From positions 1 to 64,000 of the forward strand of contig JAAEAF010002325.1 of assembly GCA_011037195.1 (NCBI GenBank): a stretch of 64,000 nt of DNA, read 5' to 3'. This document shows positions 21,628-33,839 of this stretch, in pieces. The translations under genes were made by a program, and so were the position numbers. This stretch comes from Triatoma infestans (lineage: Eukaryota > Arthropoda > Insecta > Hemiptera > Reduviidae). The notes below the pieces were generated by a model. It worked only from the letters and a program-made list of their open reading frames with translations, ran no database searches and was not told the origin of the DNA. The first letter of the stretch is position 1. Each line of letters starts with the position of its first letter.

Positions 21628-21640
21628 GGACTATAAATTA
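21628..21640. repeat. Target-site duplication, 5' side of jockey LINE
   Basis: Perfect repeat of 16896-16908. Confidence 0.93.
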
Positions 21641-21929
21641 AAATGCAGAATACGAACGTATCTTGAGGTGTTTTCGTTATATGAAAATTACAGTTCTACC
21701 TTTTTCTTTAACTTTGCATTACTTATAGCAATGCTGCGCAATTGGTGGGTGTGCCACTGTAGCAGAGTTTGTCGTGTACCAATGCTATGTGTTCCGCCCC
21801 ATGTGAATAAAAAATAAATAATACCAAAAGTGGTGAATACATTTTTAACCAATATTATTATTCAATTAATACAGAAAATACGATTGGATTCGAAATCCTT
21901 TTGCAACCAATGTTACAAATTCTGCAGAT

Positions 21930-22205
21930 ACACTTTATATGCAAATTCGAGAGGGTTTATTTAATTTTTGTAACAATGGAACTCTTCGCCGAAGGCTCAT
22001 TGGATTCTTTCTGGATTTCGGTTAGGAACGCATATCTTCGGATTTCAATTTTACTCTCATTTTCAACGACTATTTATGTGAACAAAATTTTTCAACTCTA
22101 GTGTTAATTAATAATGATAAGCGGTCGTACTTGAAAGGTCTTGATCAAGAACTTCGGGTTGTACTTTCAAATATTGACCCTAATATAAAGCATTTGTGTT
22201 TATTT
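21930..22205 (+). pseudogene. hAT/ZBED-type transposase, carboxy-terminal remnant
   Basis: Plus-strand reading SLDSFWISVRNAYLRIS, then after a +1 shift FNDYLCEQNFSTLVLINNDK and RSYLKGLDQELRVVLSNIDP. The order FW-x-x-V...STTYLCE-x-x-FS...K...L...LRV-L-x-x-x-P is the dimerisation tail of hAT transposases of the ZBED5/SCAND3-like kind. The catalytic region is missing. At 22364-22426 the strand reads GTGCCGCGAAATTTGGGG and GGGCAAGAAAAAGGTTGCGG, resembling the 3' terminal sequence of such elements. A possible 5' end (GGTGGGTGTGCCAC, ~21743) lies close, which would make it an internally deleted element. Confidence 0.6.
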
Positions 22206-22426
22206 AAATAAACTCAGGTATCACATTAATTACCTTTTATTTTACATTATGTTATATAGTACAGTTATTAAGTTATGTATGTATTTGTTTCAAATAAATA
22301 AAAAATTATGTAATATACATGCATTCTATTTTATAAATATATATATACAAATTTACCATTGATGTGCCGCGAAATTTGGGGAAGAACTTTGTTACGCCGT
22401 GGGCAAGAAAAAGGTTGCGGAGTAGA

Positions 22427-23151
22427 AACTTAGAGAATGTAATACTGCATTGTAAAGTAATTTATCTTACATCACATGGTATAATCATGATAGTTGAACG
22501 GTGAATCATTTAGGGATGGCACTGAACTCACAGTTTTATTGTAACGATTTTACTGAGTAAGGAAATATGAGCTAATGTGGGTAGAGTGAGTGAGTATAGA
22601 TAAATAATGTTGTATAACTCAGCTACTTAGCTGTGAAACTTGTGGGCGGAGTCAAATGACGCCACACAGCTGCTAGAAATCATTGGTAATGGGCGCAGCT
22701 TAACTAAGTTGCCGAGCTATTGAATGGTAATAACGTTGGTTGTAGTGAGTCGCTTAAAGAGTGATGTGACTAGTTAGATCTTTTGCTTGTTCTAATGGTG
22801 GTGAGCTAGTGGTTAGTTTGATACATCTATCAAAGTTGAAGTTGAGGTAGCGACAGATTTTTTATTCTTGTAATCAGATGACTACAATTTAAGTCTTCAG
22901 ATGGTCGTCTTTATTCATTTTTTTTCAGTGGAGGCTGTGGTGGCGCCACATTCATGCGGATAATGGAACTATTATGTCCAGAATTTGCTGCCGATTAGTT
23001 CCATTATAATTAATATTAAGTTTCTATTAAATAATTATTTAGTTATCAAATGAAAATAGCTATGTAAATAAAAATGGCAGTAAAATTAAAAAAAGAAAAA
23101 CTTCAAGTGAAATTTTGATTACTATTTACAGTAGAATTTATTTATTTATTT
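22427..23151. other. Unassigned intergenic DNA
   Basis: No recognised feature; ends in the T-rich target of the next HLN copy. Confidence 0.4.
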
Positions 23152-24131
23152 ACTTTCTCTTATTCCTAGTAAGAGGAAGTATTGTAATCGTATCAAATTT
23201 TCGATTTCGAGTTTTCACCGGAAATATCCGTTTTGAGGTCCCCCGAGACCAAAAAAGTGGTTTTTAGCAAATGATCTCTATGTGTGTGTGTGTTGTGTGT
23301 ATGTGAAAAGCATAGCTCCGAATCTTAAAACCGTAGAAAGTTGAAACTTGATATTCCGTTTAGGTATCACTATGGGATCTGACAATGCGTTATCTGTCAA
23401 AATTCCTCAACCGGAAGTACCACTTTACTAGTTAATTTTATTATTTTTATGCGATTTTCTCAAAAATGGCTCAAACGATTTTCTTGAAACTTAGTACATC
23501 AACTACAAATACAATGAGCTACAACGTCTATTTCAAACGTTTCTATGGAAAAATTCATTTAAAGGTACTTTTTGGGGAGGGCAGAGGTTACGACTTCCTC
23601 TAAAGTGCTATTTCAGTTTGTTAGACTATTCTATCATCTAAATAATCTTAAGTAGAATTGAATATGTTGTTGAAATTCCGAGATTGAAAAAAAATCGAAA
23701 TGACCGGAAGTGCGTTTACTTTACCACTTTACTAAATTATTTTATCACTTTTTCGCGATTTACTCAAAAATGGCTCCGACGATTTTCTTGAAATATCGTT
23801 TATAAACTACACATACAAAGGTGTAGAACTTTTATTTGAAATATTTCTCTGGGAAAATTTATTTAGGGGCACTTTTAGTGGAAGGGTGGGGTTATGTTTT
23901 TTTCTAAAGTGCTATCATAGTTGGTATACAATTCTATCGTCCAAACATAATTAATTAGAAATAAATAGATGGCCAAAATTCCAAGTATCAAGAAAATTAT
24001 TAAACCGGAAGTGCGCTTTTACTGAACAGTTTTCGACGAATTTCATTAAAGTTTTATACACAAACCATAGAATTTGTCAATAATTTTGTGAGCGGGAGTA
24101 AGAGAAAGTTGTGTGAGTGTTTCACACCAGA
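23152..24131 (+). mobile_element. HLN (Helentron-like) element, best complete copy
   Basis: 980 bp. It opens with the 5' subterminal repeat ACTTTCTCTTATTCC within the palindrome CTCTTATTCCTAGTAAGAG, followed by a GT microsatellite (23281-23305). Tandem units begin at CCGGAAGT near 23408, 23702 and 24004 (spacing ~294 and 302). The 3' subterminal inverted repeat GGGAGTAAGAGAAAGT is 24094-24109, the stem-loop GTGTGA/TCACAC 24111-24127, terminal CAGA 24128-24131, then a T-tract. This is the arrangement of DINE-1-type non-autonomous Helentrons. No Rep or helicase is encoded here, so any mobiliser is elsewhere. Confidence 0.72.
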
Positions 24132-25069
24132 TTTTTTTTTTTTTTTTTAATTTTTTATAACAATACCTATTAAATGAATCACATTCTTTTCGTTATAATC
24201 AATTTTTGGAATACAAGAGTTTCATCTAAAATGCTGTTTAAAAATTTCATTTTGGTAATTTAATTACGTATTACATCAGTGGCTTGAAATGTTAATTTAT
24301 GCATAAAGCAGATAGATACTCAGCAGAGTATTCTAAACACTCGGACACGTAAAGAATCTCTTAGATTTGTTTTTTAAATCGCACTGGTAGCAAAAGTACT
24401 GCCTAAAATCTTTGAATGAATTCTCCATTCGAATATGAATTATCCATAAAGTAGAAAAGTAGCTTACGAAATCTGTTGTCAAAACTAATTAAAATTAATA
24501 TGTGAATAAAAGAATGGTTGAGGTGTGTAACTGTACTATGCAGGTAGTAGCAGTTGAATTGTAAGTTTGTTCTCTAGTGTTTAGGGTGGCGTTAAAAGTT
24601 GGGAAGCTATGGGAATGTAAAAGTCCCAGCTCGAATGTCACCTTCAATGTTGAATAAGTAAAAAGATTTCTTCTCCAAGTCTATTTCACCAAACAGATTG
24701 TCTTTCAATTTCATTATTGTTATCTGATTTTGTATACTAAGTTTTTTTTCATCAATAGTTAGTTTACTACTGTTCAGTATGTCAAGCTGAATTACGATTA
24801 TAAATTATAAGTATTATTTCTTCTGGCTGCTTGTAGTAGGAAGTATTAAGATTGGTTATTACAGATTTTGAGGTTTCCTATGTCTGATGAATTTTTTTTT
24901 TTTAGTACTTGCGCATACCTGCAGTATGTGTGTGTGCATGATTTTTTTTTGTATATAAATAACTTCATTTACAGCATGTCCCTTAAATACATAATATATT
25001 ACACGCATATTTTTACAGAATTGCATATAAAAGCATAATCATACTTTAAAAATAAATTTCAAGTATTCA
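24132..25069. other. AT-rich intergenic DNA
   Basis: T-run, then no recognisable feature. Confidence 0.4.
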
Positions 25070-25640
25070 AGCTCCGAAGCTTTCGTTGAGAGGGTGCCCT
25101 TATTGTAACATTTTTGAACCTTCGTTGAATATGAACCGTTTTATTCATCCCGTAGTGCTAGTTCTGCTTACCAAAATTGGCCCACTTGGCATTTGGATTC
25201 TATTTTTAAGAAAGCCAGGGATCTCATCTATTTGAAGTTTGAGAAGCGATTGAGCTCGTTTTGACCTCACTACTTCTTATAATCATTTGCTTTACTGGAT
25301 GAGACTCGTCTCAACCGGATGCAAGCTATCCTGAGGAAAACTAGTAGAGGGAATCAGCTACTAGATAGTTCAATTGGTCTTTCGCCCCTATACCAAGGTT
25401 CCGACGATCGATTTGCATGCCAGAATCGCTGCTAATTTCCCCTGGCTTCATCCCCCTCGCCAGGCATAATTCACCATGTTTCGGGTACCAAATGTTAGTG
25501 TTTAAGTGTTAATTGGTTAATTTCCTAGAAATAAAACAATAAAATAAAAAAAATTGTTTGCCTTGAAGAAGACAATATATTACGTTGAAACGTAGGCAAA
25601 AGCGTTTATTTATTTTTTTGTGATCGAACCTTATCCTGCC
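25070..25640 (+). repeat. Unidentified interspersed repeat with hammerhead-like tail
   Basis: Positions 25078-25165 match 14155-14285 inverted. A long readable but broken frame (ARDLIYLKFEKRLSSF, LLDETRLNRMQAILRK, GNQLLDSSIGLSPLY) suggests old coding sequence. At 25563-25600 TTGAAGA...GTTGAAACGTAGGC resembles a worn hammerhead core of the same type as 44839-44879. It may be the end of a Penelope-like element; no RT or GIY-YIG motif is visible. Confidence 0.4.
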
Positions 25641-26499
25641 GATGGCTGCGCCTGAAGTAGAATATGAGATCATGGAATATTAAAAACATTCTGTTTACTT
25701 GCTGGAAGGCTCTTATTTCGAAAAAGGCGGGATATGAGCAATTCCCTCACCCGCGCCCTTTAGTGGTTTTCAAACTTAATGTTAGATTTATTTGCTGTCA
25801 GTACTGCTATTCCTTTATTTAATTTTTGTAACTTTATCTTTTATGCTGTTTTTTTATTATTATATTGGATTATCGCATTTATTTAAACTTGTAACCATTA
25901 TTAGTTATCTGAGCCATGGAAAATGTCTGTAAAAAGAATAGCAAGTATTGAAATAGAAAAACGAAGAAGTAACACGGAAAATATTGTCGAAGAAGTGTGT
26001 GTGTGGAATGTGGCCAAGAAGGAAAAATATATAACAAAAAAAAAAATGGGAAAATTTCAATTTGTAATGAGCATGGCGAATTTTCTTGCGCAAGTTGTCT
26101 AAACAATGGATCAATAAATTTAGGGGCGAATATACAAAACTTGTATTGCCTATTACAATTGTTTTCTAATTATTTATATTTGCAAAAACATTCGTAATTT
26201 TAGTAATTTGATATTATTATCATCCATATTTTCTTGTATTTGTCAAAATATTTCACAAATAATCATCGAGAAATTCAAAGTTAGTATATTTAATTGTCCA
26301 TTATACTAATGTTAAATAATAATAATTAATAATATAAAGCATTATTGCTGAATTTAATTAAGCAGAATATGTGAATACAATGCTTTCGCACGGCTACTGG
26401 AGGTGACAGTGAGAGTTGCAACCCAATACTGGGTTAATATTTCTACAGACTTTATTTGAAATTAATTTTTATATAATTCATTAGTTACCCACACCGTTA
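25641..26499. other. AT-rich intergenic DNA
   Basis: Nothing recognised; overlapping short frames at 25879-26197 on both strands look fortuitous. Confidence 0.4.
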
Positions 26500-27660
26500 T
26501 AAGAGGAACAATTGCATTCTTGACAAATCTCTGATATCGAGTTTTACCAGAAATACAGGTTTTGAAATCCACAGGAGAAAGTGATTGTCTGTGTGTGTGT
26601 GTGCAACATAACTCAAAATTAGAAACTCGGAAAAAGTTTAAACTTGATATTTCGTTTAGGTTCTACTTAGACAATAAGAACTTAGTTTAGAAAGAACTGG
26701 CAATAAGGTTTCGGTCAAACTCGGTAAACCGCAAGTACACCACTTCGCTGATTTTTTTTTTTTTTTACGATTTTCTTAAAAACTACTGCAAAGATTTCCT
26801 TTAAACTTATCATACTAACTGAATATCTGGAGAGCTAGTAACTAACTGAATACTTGAAGAGTTAGTCACTAACTGATCACTTGAAGAGCTAGTCACTGAC
26901 TGAATACTTGGAGAGCTAGTCACTAACTGAATATTTGGAGAGCTAGTCACTAACTGAATACTTGAAGAGCTAGTACTAACTGAATACTTGAAGAGCTAGT
27001 CACTAATTGAATAATTGAAGAGCTATTCACTAACTGAATACTTGAAGAGCTAGTCACTAACTGAATACTTGAAGAGCTAGTCACTAACTGAATACTTGAA
27101 GAACTAGTCACTAACTGAATACCGGAGAGCTAGTCACTAACTGAATACTTGAAGAGCTAGTCACTAACTGAATACCGGAGAGCTAGTCACTAACTGAATA
27201 CCTGGAGAGCTAGTCACTAACTGAATGCATGAAGACATTTATTTTGAACATTTTTCCGGAAAAATTCATTTTAGGGATTTTGTAAGAAGAGATGACGTTT
27301 AGCTTTCCTCTAACGTGCCATTTCCTTATTGACTCTAATCAAAATTAATGACACCATCATCTATACAATATTTATAAAAATTAAATGTTTCACCAAAATA
27401 ACGTGTTTGGGAAAAATCAATTTAACGTAAATGCTGCTTAGTAAGCTTTTTTTTTTTATATTTTCTGCTAATTTCTCGATAAAAATATCTACGAATTTCT
27501 TTGAACTCGATTTACTAATTAAACCAACATGGATTTAACATTTTTCTTTGAAACATTTTTCAAATAAGCAGGTTGTAGGGTGTGTCGGAGATTCATGCTT
27601 CCCTCAAATATCGTTTTTAGTGCAGGTTCTTCCAGCTATCCATGTAAAATTTGTAGTGAG
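26500..27660 (+). mobile_element. HLN (Helentron-like) element carrying a 27-bp satellite
   Basis: The 5' part matches HLN (AAGAGGAACAATTGCATTC, TCGAGTTTTACCAGAAATAC, GT run at 26590-26603, CGGTAAACCGCAAGTACACC). In the first internal unit a 27-bp tandem array replaces the usual sequence. After it the HLN pattern resumes (CATTTTTCCGGAAAAATTC) through ~27660. The 3' hairpin end was not found. Confidence 0.6.
26814..27228 (+). repeat. 27-bp tandem repeat, about 15 units
   Basis: Unit: GAGCTAGTCACTAACTGAAT followed by ACTTGAA, with variants at ACTTG/CCGG/CCTGG and a 26-bp unit. The bases CATACTAACTGAATATCTGG at its left edge look like the HLN sequence from which the array grew. No spacers vary independently, so it is a satellite and not a CRISPR. 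Confidence 0.93.
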
Positions 27661-28805
27661 TTAAATTAGTTGTTAAAATGCGAGTTTGAAGGGAATTTGT
27701 CAATTAAATATTGTACATTGCAGCAAAAAAAAAAAACAAGAAAAGACAAATCAAAATCAACCATCAACACAATTTTCTTTTTTTTGGGGGGCTATAATAT
27801 AGGGCCAACATTAAGTGGGTGATAATGAAAAGGACAATATTAGGCGACCGTGGCCAGTATGGTAGAGAATAGTTCGCCAGAACTAACCCTGAAGTAAAGA
27901 AAATAAATAATCCACTGAACGATAAACGTAAACGAGTATTGTGCCCCAATAGAGTAAGATAACTTTTTATATTCTATTGTTCCTTTGGGAACAATTCAAT
28001 GTAATTCAATTAATGTGAACTGTAACCTTATCACGCAAAACCTCTATAGAACAGATCAGTGATTCACCACATTTTTAGCTGGTGAAATTCGTCGTTGACG
28101 AGTTGCTTATATGAATGTAAAAATAAAGTATGAAGTATGATAGATAGCTGCCGGTTGAAAATATTAAAATTTAAATAACAATATGTTTACGTTACTCAAT
28201 AGTTTTTCACTGGCTTTTGGCCTGACAAAATTAGTTAAAAATAAATTTCATTTCTTAAGATGTTTTTATTGTTACCCCAAGTTTTGGCAAACATTGTTCA
28301 CCTTTTTATATAGAGGATTAGCAAAGTTTTATACAGTTTAGCAAAGTATTATACAGAAGATTAGGAAAGTGCGTCCCTATCGCTCATCTCCTGGGAGCTG
28401 CAATAACCTCTGGTTCTCCAGGTTGAGAAATTTCCCAATGCCCTTCCCTTCCCATTCTACTCCTTTTCCCCCTTAGTGATGTAGCATAAAGATTCCTCAG
28501 TCAATGGACCAAAATTAGCAGATGGCTAAAGTGTAAGTGCATCAGTTGTGCGATCAATCAGGCTATCCTCTATCAAACATACCTCTATCTACTAGAGTGC
28601 TGATGGTGTCTTCTAAATTCTTTTGCTTCTGACTTCTGATGAGAAATATTTAAGGTTAATTCTATATATTATGTATTGAATTTATTTATTTTTTATTTTA
28701 ATACTTATAGATATTATATGCGTAATAAGCGGTAAATGTTTAAGGCTTATAATGAATCTTTACAATAATGCCAGCTTTAAAATTGTAGAGGGCGCCGCTG
28801 GCTCT
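27661..28805. other. Unassigned intergenic DNA
   Basis: AT-rich with a slightly GC-richer patch at 28360-28520. No family recognised. Confidence 0.4.
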
Positions 28806-30160
28806 AATTGTATACCCGTCTGAGAGGGCGTTCTTCAAGGGGACATATTGTCCTCTTTGCTATTTTCCTTGTATGTCTTAGATGTGGTAATCTTTTTCAA
28901 TGATCGAAACATTACCGGAATTAACATTAAGGGAAACAGAGATCTCAGTTTTCTGCTTTACGCCGATGACATGACTATTCTATGTCACTCTTGGCACGAT
29001 ACGCAGCGCAAATTAAATATACTGGCAGAATATTGTAAACTAAATGGTTTAACATTAAATACAATGAAGACAGTTATATTGGTATGTCATAAAGGAGGTC
29101 GAATTGGAAAGATCAGGAATTGTTACTTTGAAAATTCTATTCAAAGCGCTGCAGGTGTTTTAACTATTTGGGGGTCCCCATATCTTCATATCCTAGCTTT
29201 AGGCAGGCTAATTTGGCTTTTATTGCAAAAAATGTTATGGCCAACACTCAGTCATGCACTTACGTAGAAAGAGAAATCGGATGCATAAAACACTAAGTGC
29301 TATCTATTCGACGCGATATCAGAGAGTATTCTTTTATACATGACCGAAATTTGGAGCTGTCAGTATCCACATTTAATTGAGATTGGTCAACTGAAGTTTT
29401 TCAAACAATTGTTGCGATTGCCGCCCAATACCCCTAATGCTTATGTCCGCCTGGAAGCCAACCTACTCATGTTTTGTGTAAAATATTCAATACAATGTAT
29501 GGTTGGTGGATTAAATTGTTAAGTATGGCTGATAGGCAGCTGCAAAAAGTATGTTATTGATGATTGGTAGTAACAGTGGATACCTAAACAATGCCACTTA
29601 ATTGGGCTCCTGAACTTAAGAATCTTCTTAGGGTAATAGGAGCCGAAGGTATATGGATAAATCAAAACTTAGAGTTAATAGTAAAAAATAGAAAGAGTTC
29701 TGTAGAAAAACTAAAAAGTCACTTAGTAAGTATGGACATTCAAAAAGTCGTAAATTCTAATTTTAACTTATATTATAGTAATGTAAGCAATTTAGGACTG
29801 TCTGAGAAATACTTAGAATTCAATATACATATTAATAAAATGGATTTAATAGATCAGCTGCGACTGGCCAGTAAGAGAATCACTAAGATTAGTATCAATA
29901 ATGATATCTTTAAATTTAATAGCGAAGATATCTGTAATGTATGTGATCTGAATCAGACAAATGATATTCTACATTTCATACTCGAATGCCCTACATTCTC
30001 AGTTTTTATAAATGATTATATCAATAAATATTTATATGTAAACAATACCAAAAAGGAAAATATTGAGCATTTACTTGCAATAGAAGATGAGCACAAAATT
30101 AATTATTGATATTTTTTCGTACAAAAATCTCTTAAATTAAAAAAATTAATTTCTAGTTAG
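28806..30160 (+). pseudogene. LINE ORF2 remnant: RT palm to cysteine-rich tail
   Basis: Starts within RT block 4 (GVLQGDILSSLLFSLYV) and includes the catalytic LSFLLYADDMTILCHSWHD and GLTLNTMKT. Further on come FFKQLLRLPPNTPNAYVRLE (29390-29450) and, in the last open frame (29591-30109), a tail with CNVCDLNQTNDILHFILECP, a C-x2-C...H...C motif. The tail continues past 30109 after a shift (YWYFFVQKSLKLKK). It is 5'-truncated with at least three frame breaks. The fragment at 49.1-50.0 kb (minus) is from the same family (LLPRCTPNFAVRLEVG). Clade not assigned. Confidence 0.75.
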
Positions 30161-30899
30161 ATTTTATGTTAATTACATCCTTAGGTATTATTGCACAGTG
30201 ATGTAAATATTTACATGAATTATATTTAATTTCATTGAATCTTAAAATACTCTGAAATATTTCTGTTCTGTTATGTAAGAGTAATTGTATTTCTATTTTT
30301 GTTTTGTAAATCAAACTCCTTGCTATAACTTTTCTTTATAAGCAATAAAGATAAGCAATGCAGAAGTAATGAGCTCGTAAACATGAGTGTTAATGTGATG
30401 TAAAAGAAGATGTTTTGAAAGTATTAATTCCACATACAATAGTCCATGTTCGTTCATTGTTACTAACCACATTTCTACCATCAACTTCATTGTGCTTTAC
30501 AATGAAATAAATTTCACTTAGAACAACACAAATGTATTTCACATCAACGTGTATTCATTAACTGTAAAAAAAGCCGATGCACAGTACAACTAGTTGGTAT
30601 CAATATGATCTCAAAACTACTTCAATGATTGCGAAATACCTGGCTAAATCGAATGCATAAACTTACATTGGTCATTGTTTCCGATGAATATCTGTAAGGT
30701 TACTAGTATAGGTGGCTATTTATTGAGATTAAAACAACACGGTGATTGGAAATGTTCTTCCATTGCGGAGTGTAATGTGGAACAAACAAATTCAACTAAA
30801 AAGGAACAATGCCAATTTAATATTACAAGGGCAAAATTAGCGTCTAACTATTGACTCTACCATAGCAGAACATACTAAACTGTTTTAGTCGTACGTCAG
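30161..30899. other. AT-rich intergenic DNA
   Basis: No feature recognised beyond the likely LINE 3' UTR at its start. Confidence 0.4.
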
Positions 30900-31682
30900 T
30901 AAGTACATACTCCCCTCTCTTTTTTACCGCTCACTTCTCACCCGCCACCCGTACGCGCCCCAATCCTTTGACCACTAAGCTGACCCTTCTCTAATTTCCT
31001 CATTCCCTTTTCCTTTCTTTTCTGTTTTCACGTTCTTCTTTCCGTTTTTTTTTTGTTTTTTTTTTACTTACATTTGTTATATCATCTTTCCTAAACCATT
31101 TTTTGTTTACTTTGAACATCGCACCACTAATACATCCGCCATTTATATCCGCCTTGTCAAGCGGCCAACACCCAAGTCTCCACTTCACTTCTTTTCTGAC
31201 TGCTGAAAGTTTACTGGTTTTTGTGTTTTCTTCATTGTTTAGTGTCAAAAACTGCAATGCATGATGCTTAGAAACAATATTTGGCTCTCTACGAGTCCAA
31301 CCCAACAGACTTTTTTATGCGGCGGTTTTTTTTCCTCACCCCTTCAGCACCACCATCAGGTTAAAATCCCTAAAGAATCTTGATATTTAAGTGGGCCCCT
31401 GGGAGGGTATGTTCCTCTCCTCCTCCTCCTCCTGGTAACTATCCAGGTTCCTGAATCTTCTCTGAATGGCAACATTGCAGCCCGTTAGGTGAGTATTGGA
31501 GTTTCCTCCGACTCCTCCCAGATCTGCATAAGCTGCCACTCTCCAAACCCAGCGGCGGTTTGTTACCTGTAAACGAAATCTGGATCCACCATTATACGCC
31601 CAAAACCAAACAGCAATCGGAACAGTGAATAGAGAGGGAGAATTAACGCCGAAAAAGCCAAACACAGTTTTTGGGGCGCTAA
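30900..31682. other. GC-richer segment of unknown origin
   Basis: Two minus-strand open frames (31000-31305 and 31387-31665, the latter with VWFWAYNGGSRFRLQV and HLTGCNVAIQRRFRNLD) sit in DNA of different composition from the flanks. No domain or repeat match is seen. It might be the untranslated or gag part of an element; it abuts the mariner remnant. Confidence 0.3.
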
Positions 31683-32156
31683 AGGAAATATTGTTGGTAG
31701 TTTACCTAGAAAAGGGCAAGACGATTAACGGAGATTATTAAAAAATTAAGGACAAAAGGCCAGATCTGGCGATGAAGAAAGTTCTATTTCATCCAGGACA
31801 ACGGCTCCCAGCAATAAAATTTCGCTCAGTGTGATAGCGAAAATTCATTAATTGAAGTATGCAGTTGTGCCACATGCACTCTATTCACCAGATTTGGCCA
31901 TTTCAGATTTCAGCCTCTTCCCAAGCCTGAAAAAAATTACATGCTGGGAAGAAATATGGATTCAATTCCAAGGTGATTTCAGCGACGAACTCTATTTTGT
32001 TGGTTTACTTAGATAGAAAGGAATCCAACATTGGAATACCGGTGGCGAAAGTGTAAAAATTTACGAGCAGATTCTGTAGAGCAATAAAATGAATTTATGT
32101 CATTATTTTTGTTTCTTCTTTATTAGGTCGGGAAACTTATCCATCCCATCCTCGTA
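31683..32156 (+). pseudogene. Mariner transposase remnant, carboxy-terminal half with 3' terminal repeat
   Basis: Plus-strand frames give LLVVYLEKGKTINGDY, DKRPDLAMKKVLFHPGQRLP, YAVVPHALYSPDLAISDFSL then FPSLKKI. These match the second half of mariner transposase, including the last Asp of the D,D34D site (SPDLAxSDF). The second Asp motif (normally HxDNAPAH) is destroyed. The 3' end GGTCGGGAAACTTATCC... CCTCGTA resembles a mariner terminal inverted repeat ending at TA. The amino-terminal half and 5' repeat are missing. Confidence 0.75.
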
Positions 32157-32222
32157 TGTAAATTATCTTTTAAAAAATTGCAGAAAGAAATATAATATTT
32201 AACTCTTGAGCGAAGTATTTTT

Positions 32223-32290
32223 TATAACTCTCGCGCGAACCCGATCAATGACAACAAAATGAAGCAGGCTATAACAGAAAAATCTTTAAT
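32223..32290 (+). repeat. FB1 arm fragment
   Basis: CGAACCCGATCAATGACAAC, AAATGAAGCAGGCTATAACA and AAATCTTTAATATT match the outer half of an FB1 right arm. The ribozyme core is lost. Confidence 0.55.
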
Positions 32291-32733
32291 ATTTCAATAA
32301 ATTATACCTTCATTATGATTAACATAATATAGTGTAATTAACTGCAATGTAAAATTATAATAAGTTTATATAAACAGATGGTAATATAGAGATAAATAAT
32401 AAGTTATATTATATTAAATACATGATCGTAAACATATATTAAATATACTCTATTTATTTTATATTTGAAAAGGGTCGATAACAATGTTTGAGACCGAACT
32501 ATATATTATTATAAAGAAATCTGGGATATAGCCAACTAGAGAGAGCACATTAAAATTCTCATATCTAGCCATAATTTATAAGACAGAATAAGGAAGGGAT
32601 CCTACAGAAGAATTATTCTTCTTCTGGGTCAGCAATGTTTAAAAGTGGTCAATAAAAATCGACAAACAACCAGCCATCAAATAATATTATAGTTATTACT
32701 TTCTGTTACTGATGTTAGAGGGAATATTATTAA
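32291..32733. other. AT-rich intergenic DNA
   Basis: No recognisable feature. Confidence 0.4.
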
Positions 32734-32734
32734 T

Positions 32735-32778
<44 letters not shown>
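32734..32778. repeat. (GT)n microsatellite
   Basis: About 22 uninterrupted GT units. Confidence 0.95.
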
Positions 32779-32786
<8 letters not shown>

Positions 32787-33308
32787 GTCGTAAAACAAGT
32801 ATTTAGATTGTGTCAGTTTGTCTAAATTCATTATTACTGAACAATTCAGCAATAAAACAGTTACGATTTGCTCTCACGGCATTTAATTTAAGTATAAAAT
32901 TTGACAAAAATATTCCATTAAACTTGATATATTTACTTAGCGTAACAAAAATATAAGGTGGTGTGGGTAAGTGTATCAATCCAAGCAGATAGTACTTGAA
33001 GTGATTACATTTATTACATTTCCCATATAATTCTATAAGTTTTGTTTTATTTTGAAAATCAGTCAACATATAAACGTTATGAATGATAAAAAAAAGGTGA
33101 AAAAAATTGAAAACTATTTATAGAAATAGTAAATTTTTCTAATGGCCGGAATTTTTGCAAACGGGAGAGCTAATCATTTTGTTTCCTTCGAATAAGTGTG
33201 TGAAACTACATTCATTTGAAGCGTTAACTGAAGTTGAAACTTCCCAGAACTAATGCCAAGTTTATGGAACATTATTGTCACCAAGTTCAGTAATGAATAA
33301 ATGTAGTA
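32779..33308. other. AT-rich intergenic DNA
   Basis: No recognisable feature. Confidence 0.4.
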
Positions 33309-33839
33309 GGGGACGGTGGGGCTTGCTGTTACAGGGCATATGCAACCAGTGTAATTTTTAAAAAATCGTCTGGGAAAAGCACTTCCTAAGTGGTCAGAGT
33401 TGAGAGATATACCAGTGTTCTTTGTTTTAACCAGTTCCCGCTAAGATTCTGTTGCATATGTCGGCATTGTGTGACTTTCCTCGAAATATCAAAGTGAAAG
33501 CTATATTTTATTATTGAAACCGAAAGCTGTAAAGGTAAGGCTTTCATAATTATTCTGTCAATTCATACATCCTTAACAATAATTTCAATCCAATAGGGTT
33601 GCGCTAGTATTCTTTGACCTATGTGTTTTGCGGAATAATTAGTGAAATAGCGTCAGTGGGATTAGTTGTTACACTTAGTTAGAACATGTTGTTACATTGT
33701 AACAACTTGCCCCACTGCAAGTATCTTAAATCAAATACACCGCAGATTTTAAAAGAAAGAAGTCAAAAACAAGAAAAACTAGAAAACTGGCAATTCTAAC
33801 AAAAAGAAAATCTATGTCTCCTAAAAGCTGCAAACAAGA

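Noticed and set aside
26814..27228. Regular short repeats resembling a CRISPR array
   Set aside because: Units are contiguous with no unique spacers, and the context is an animal transposon.
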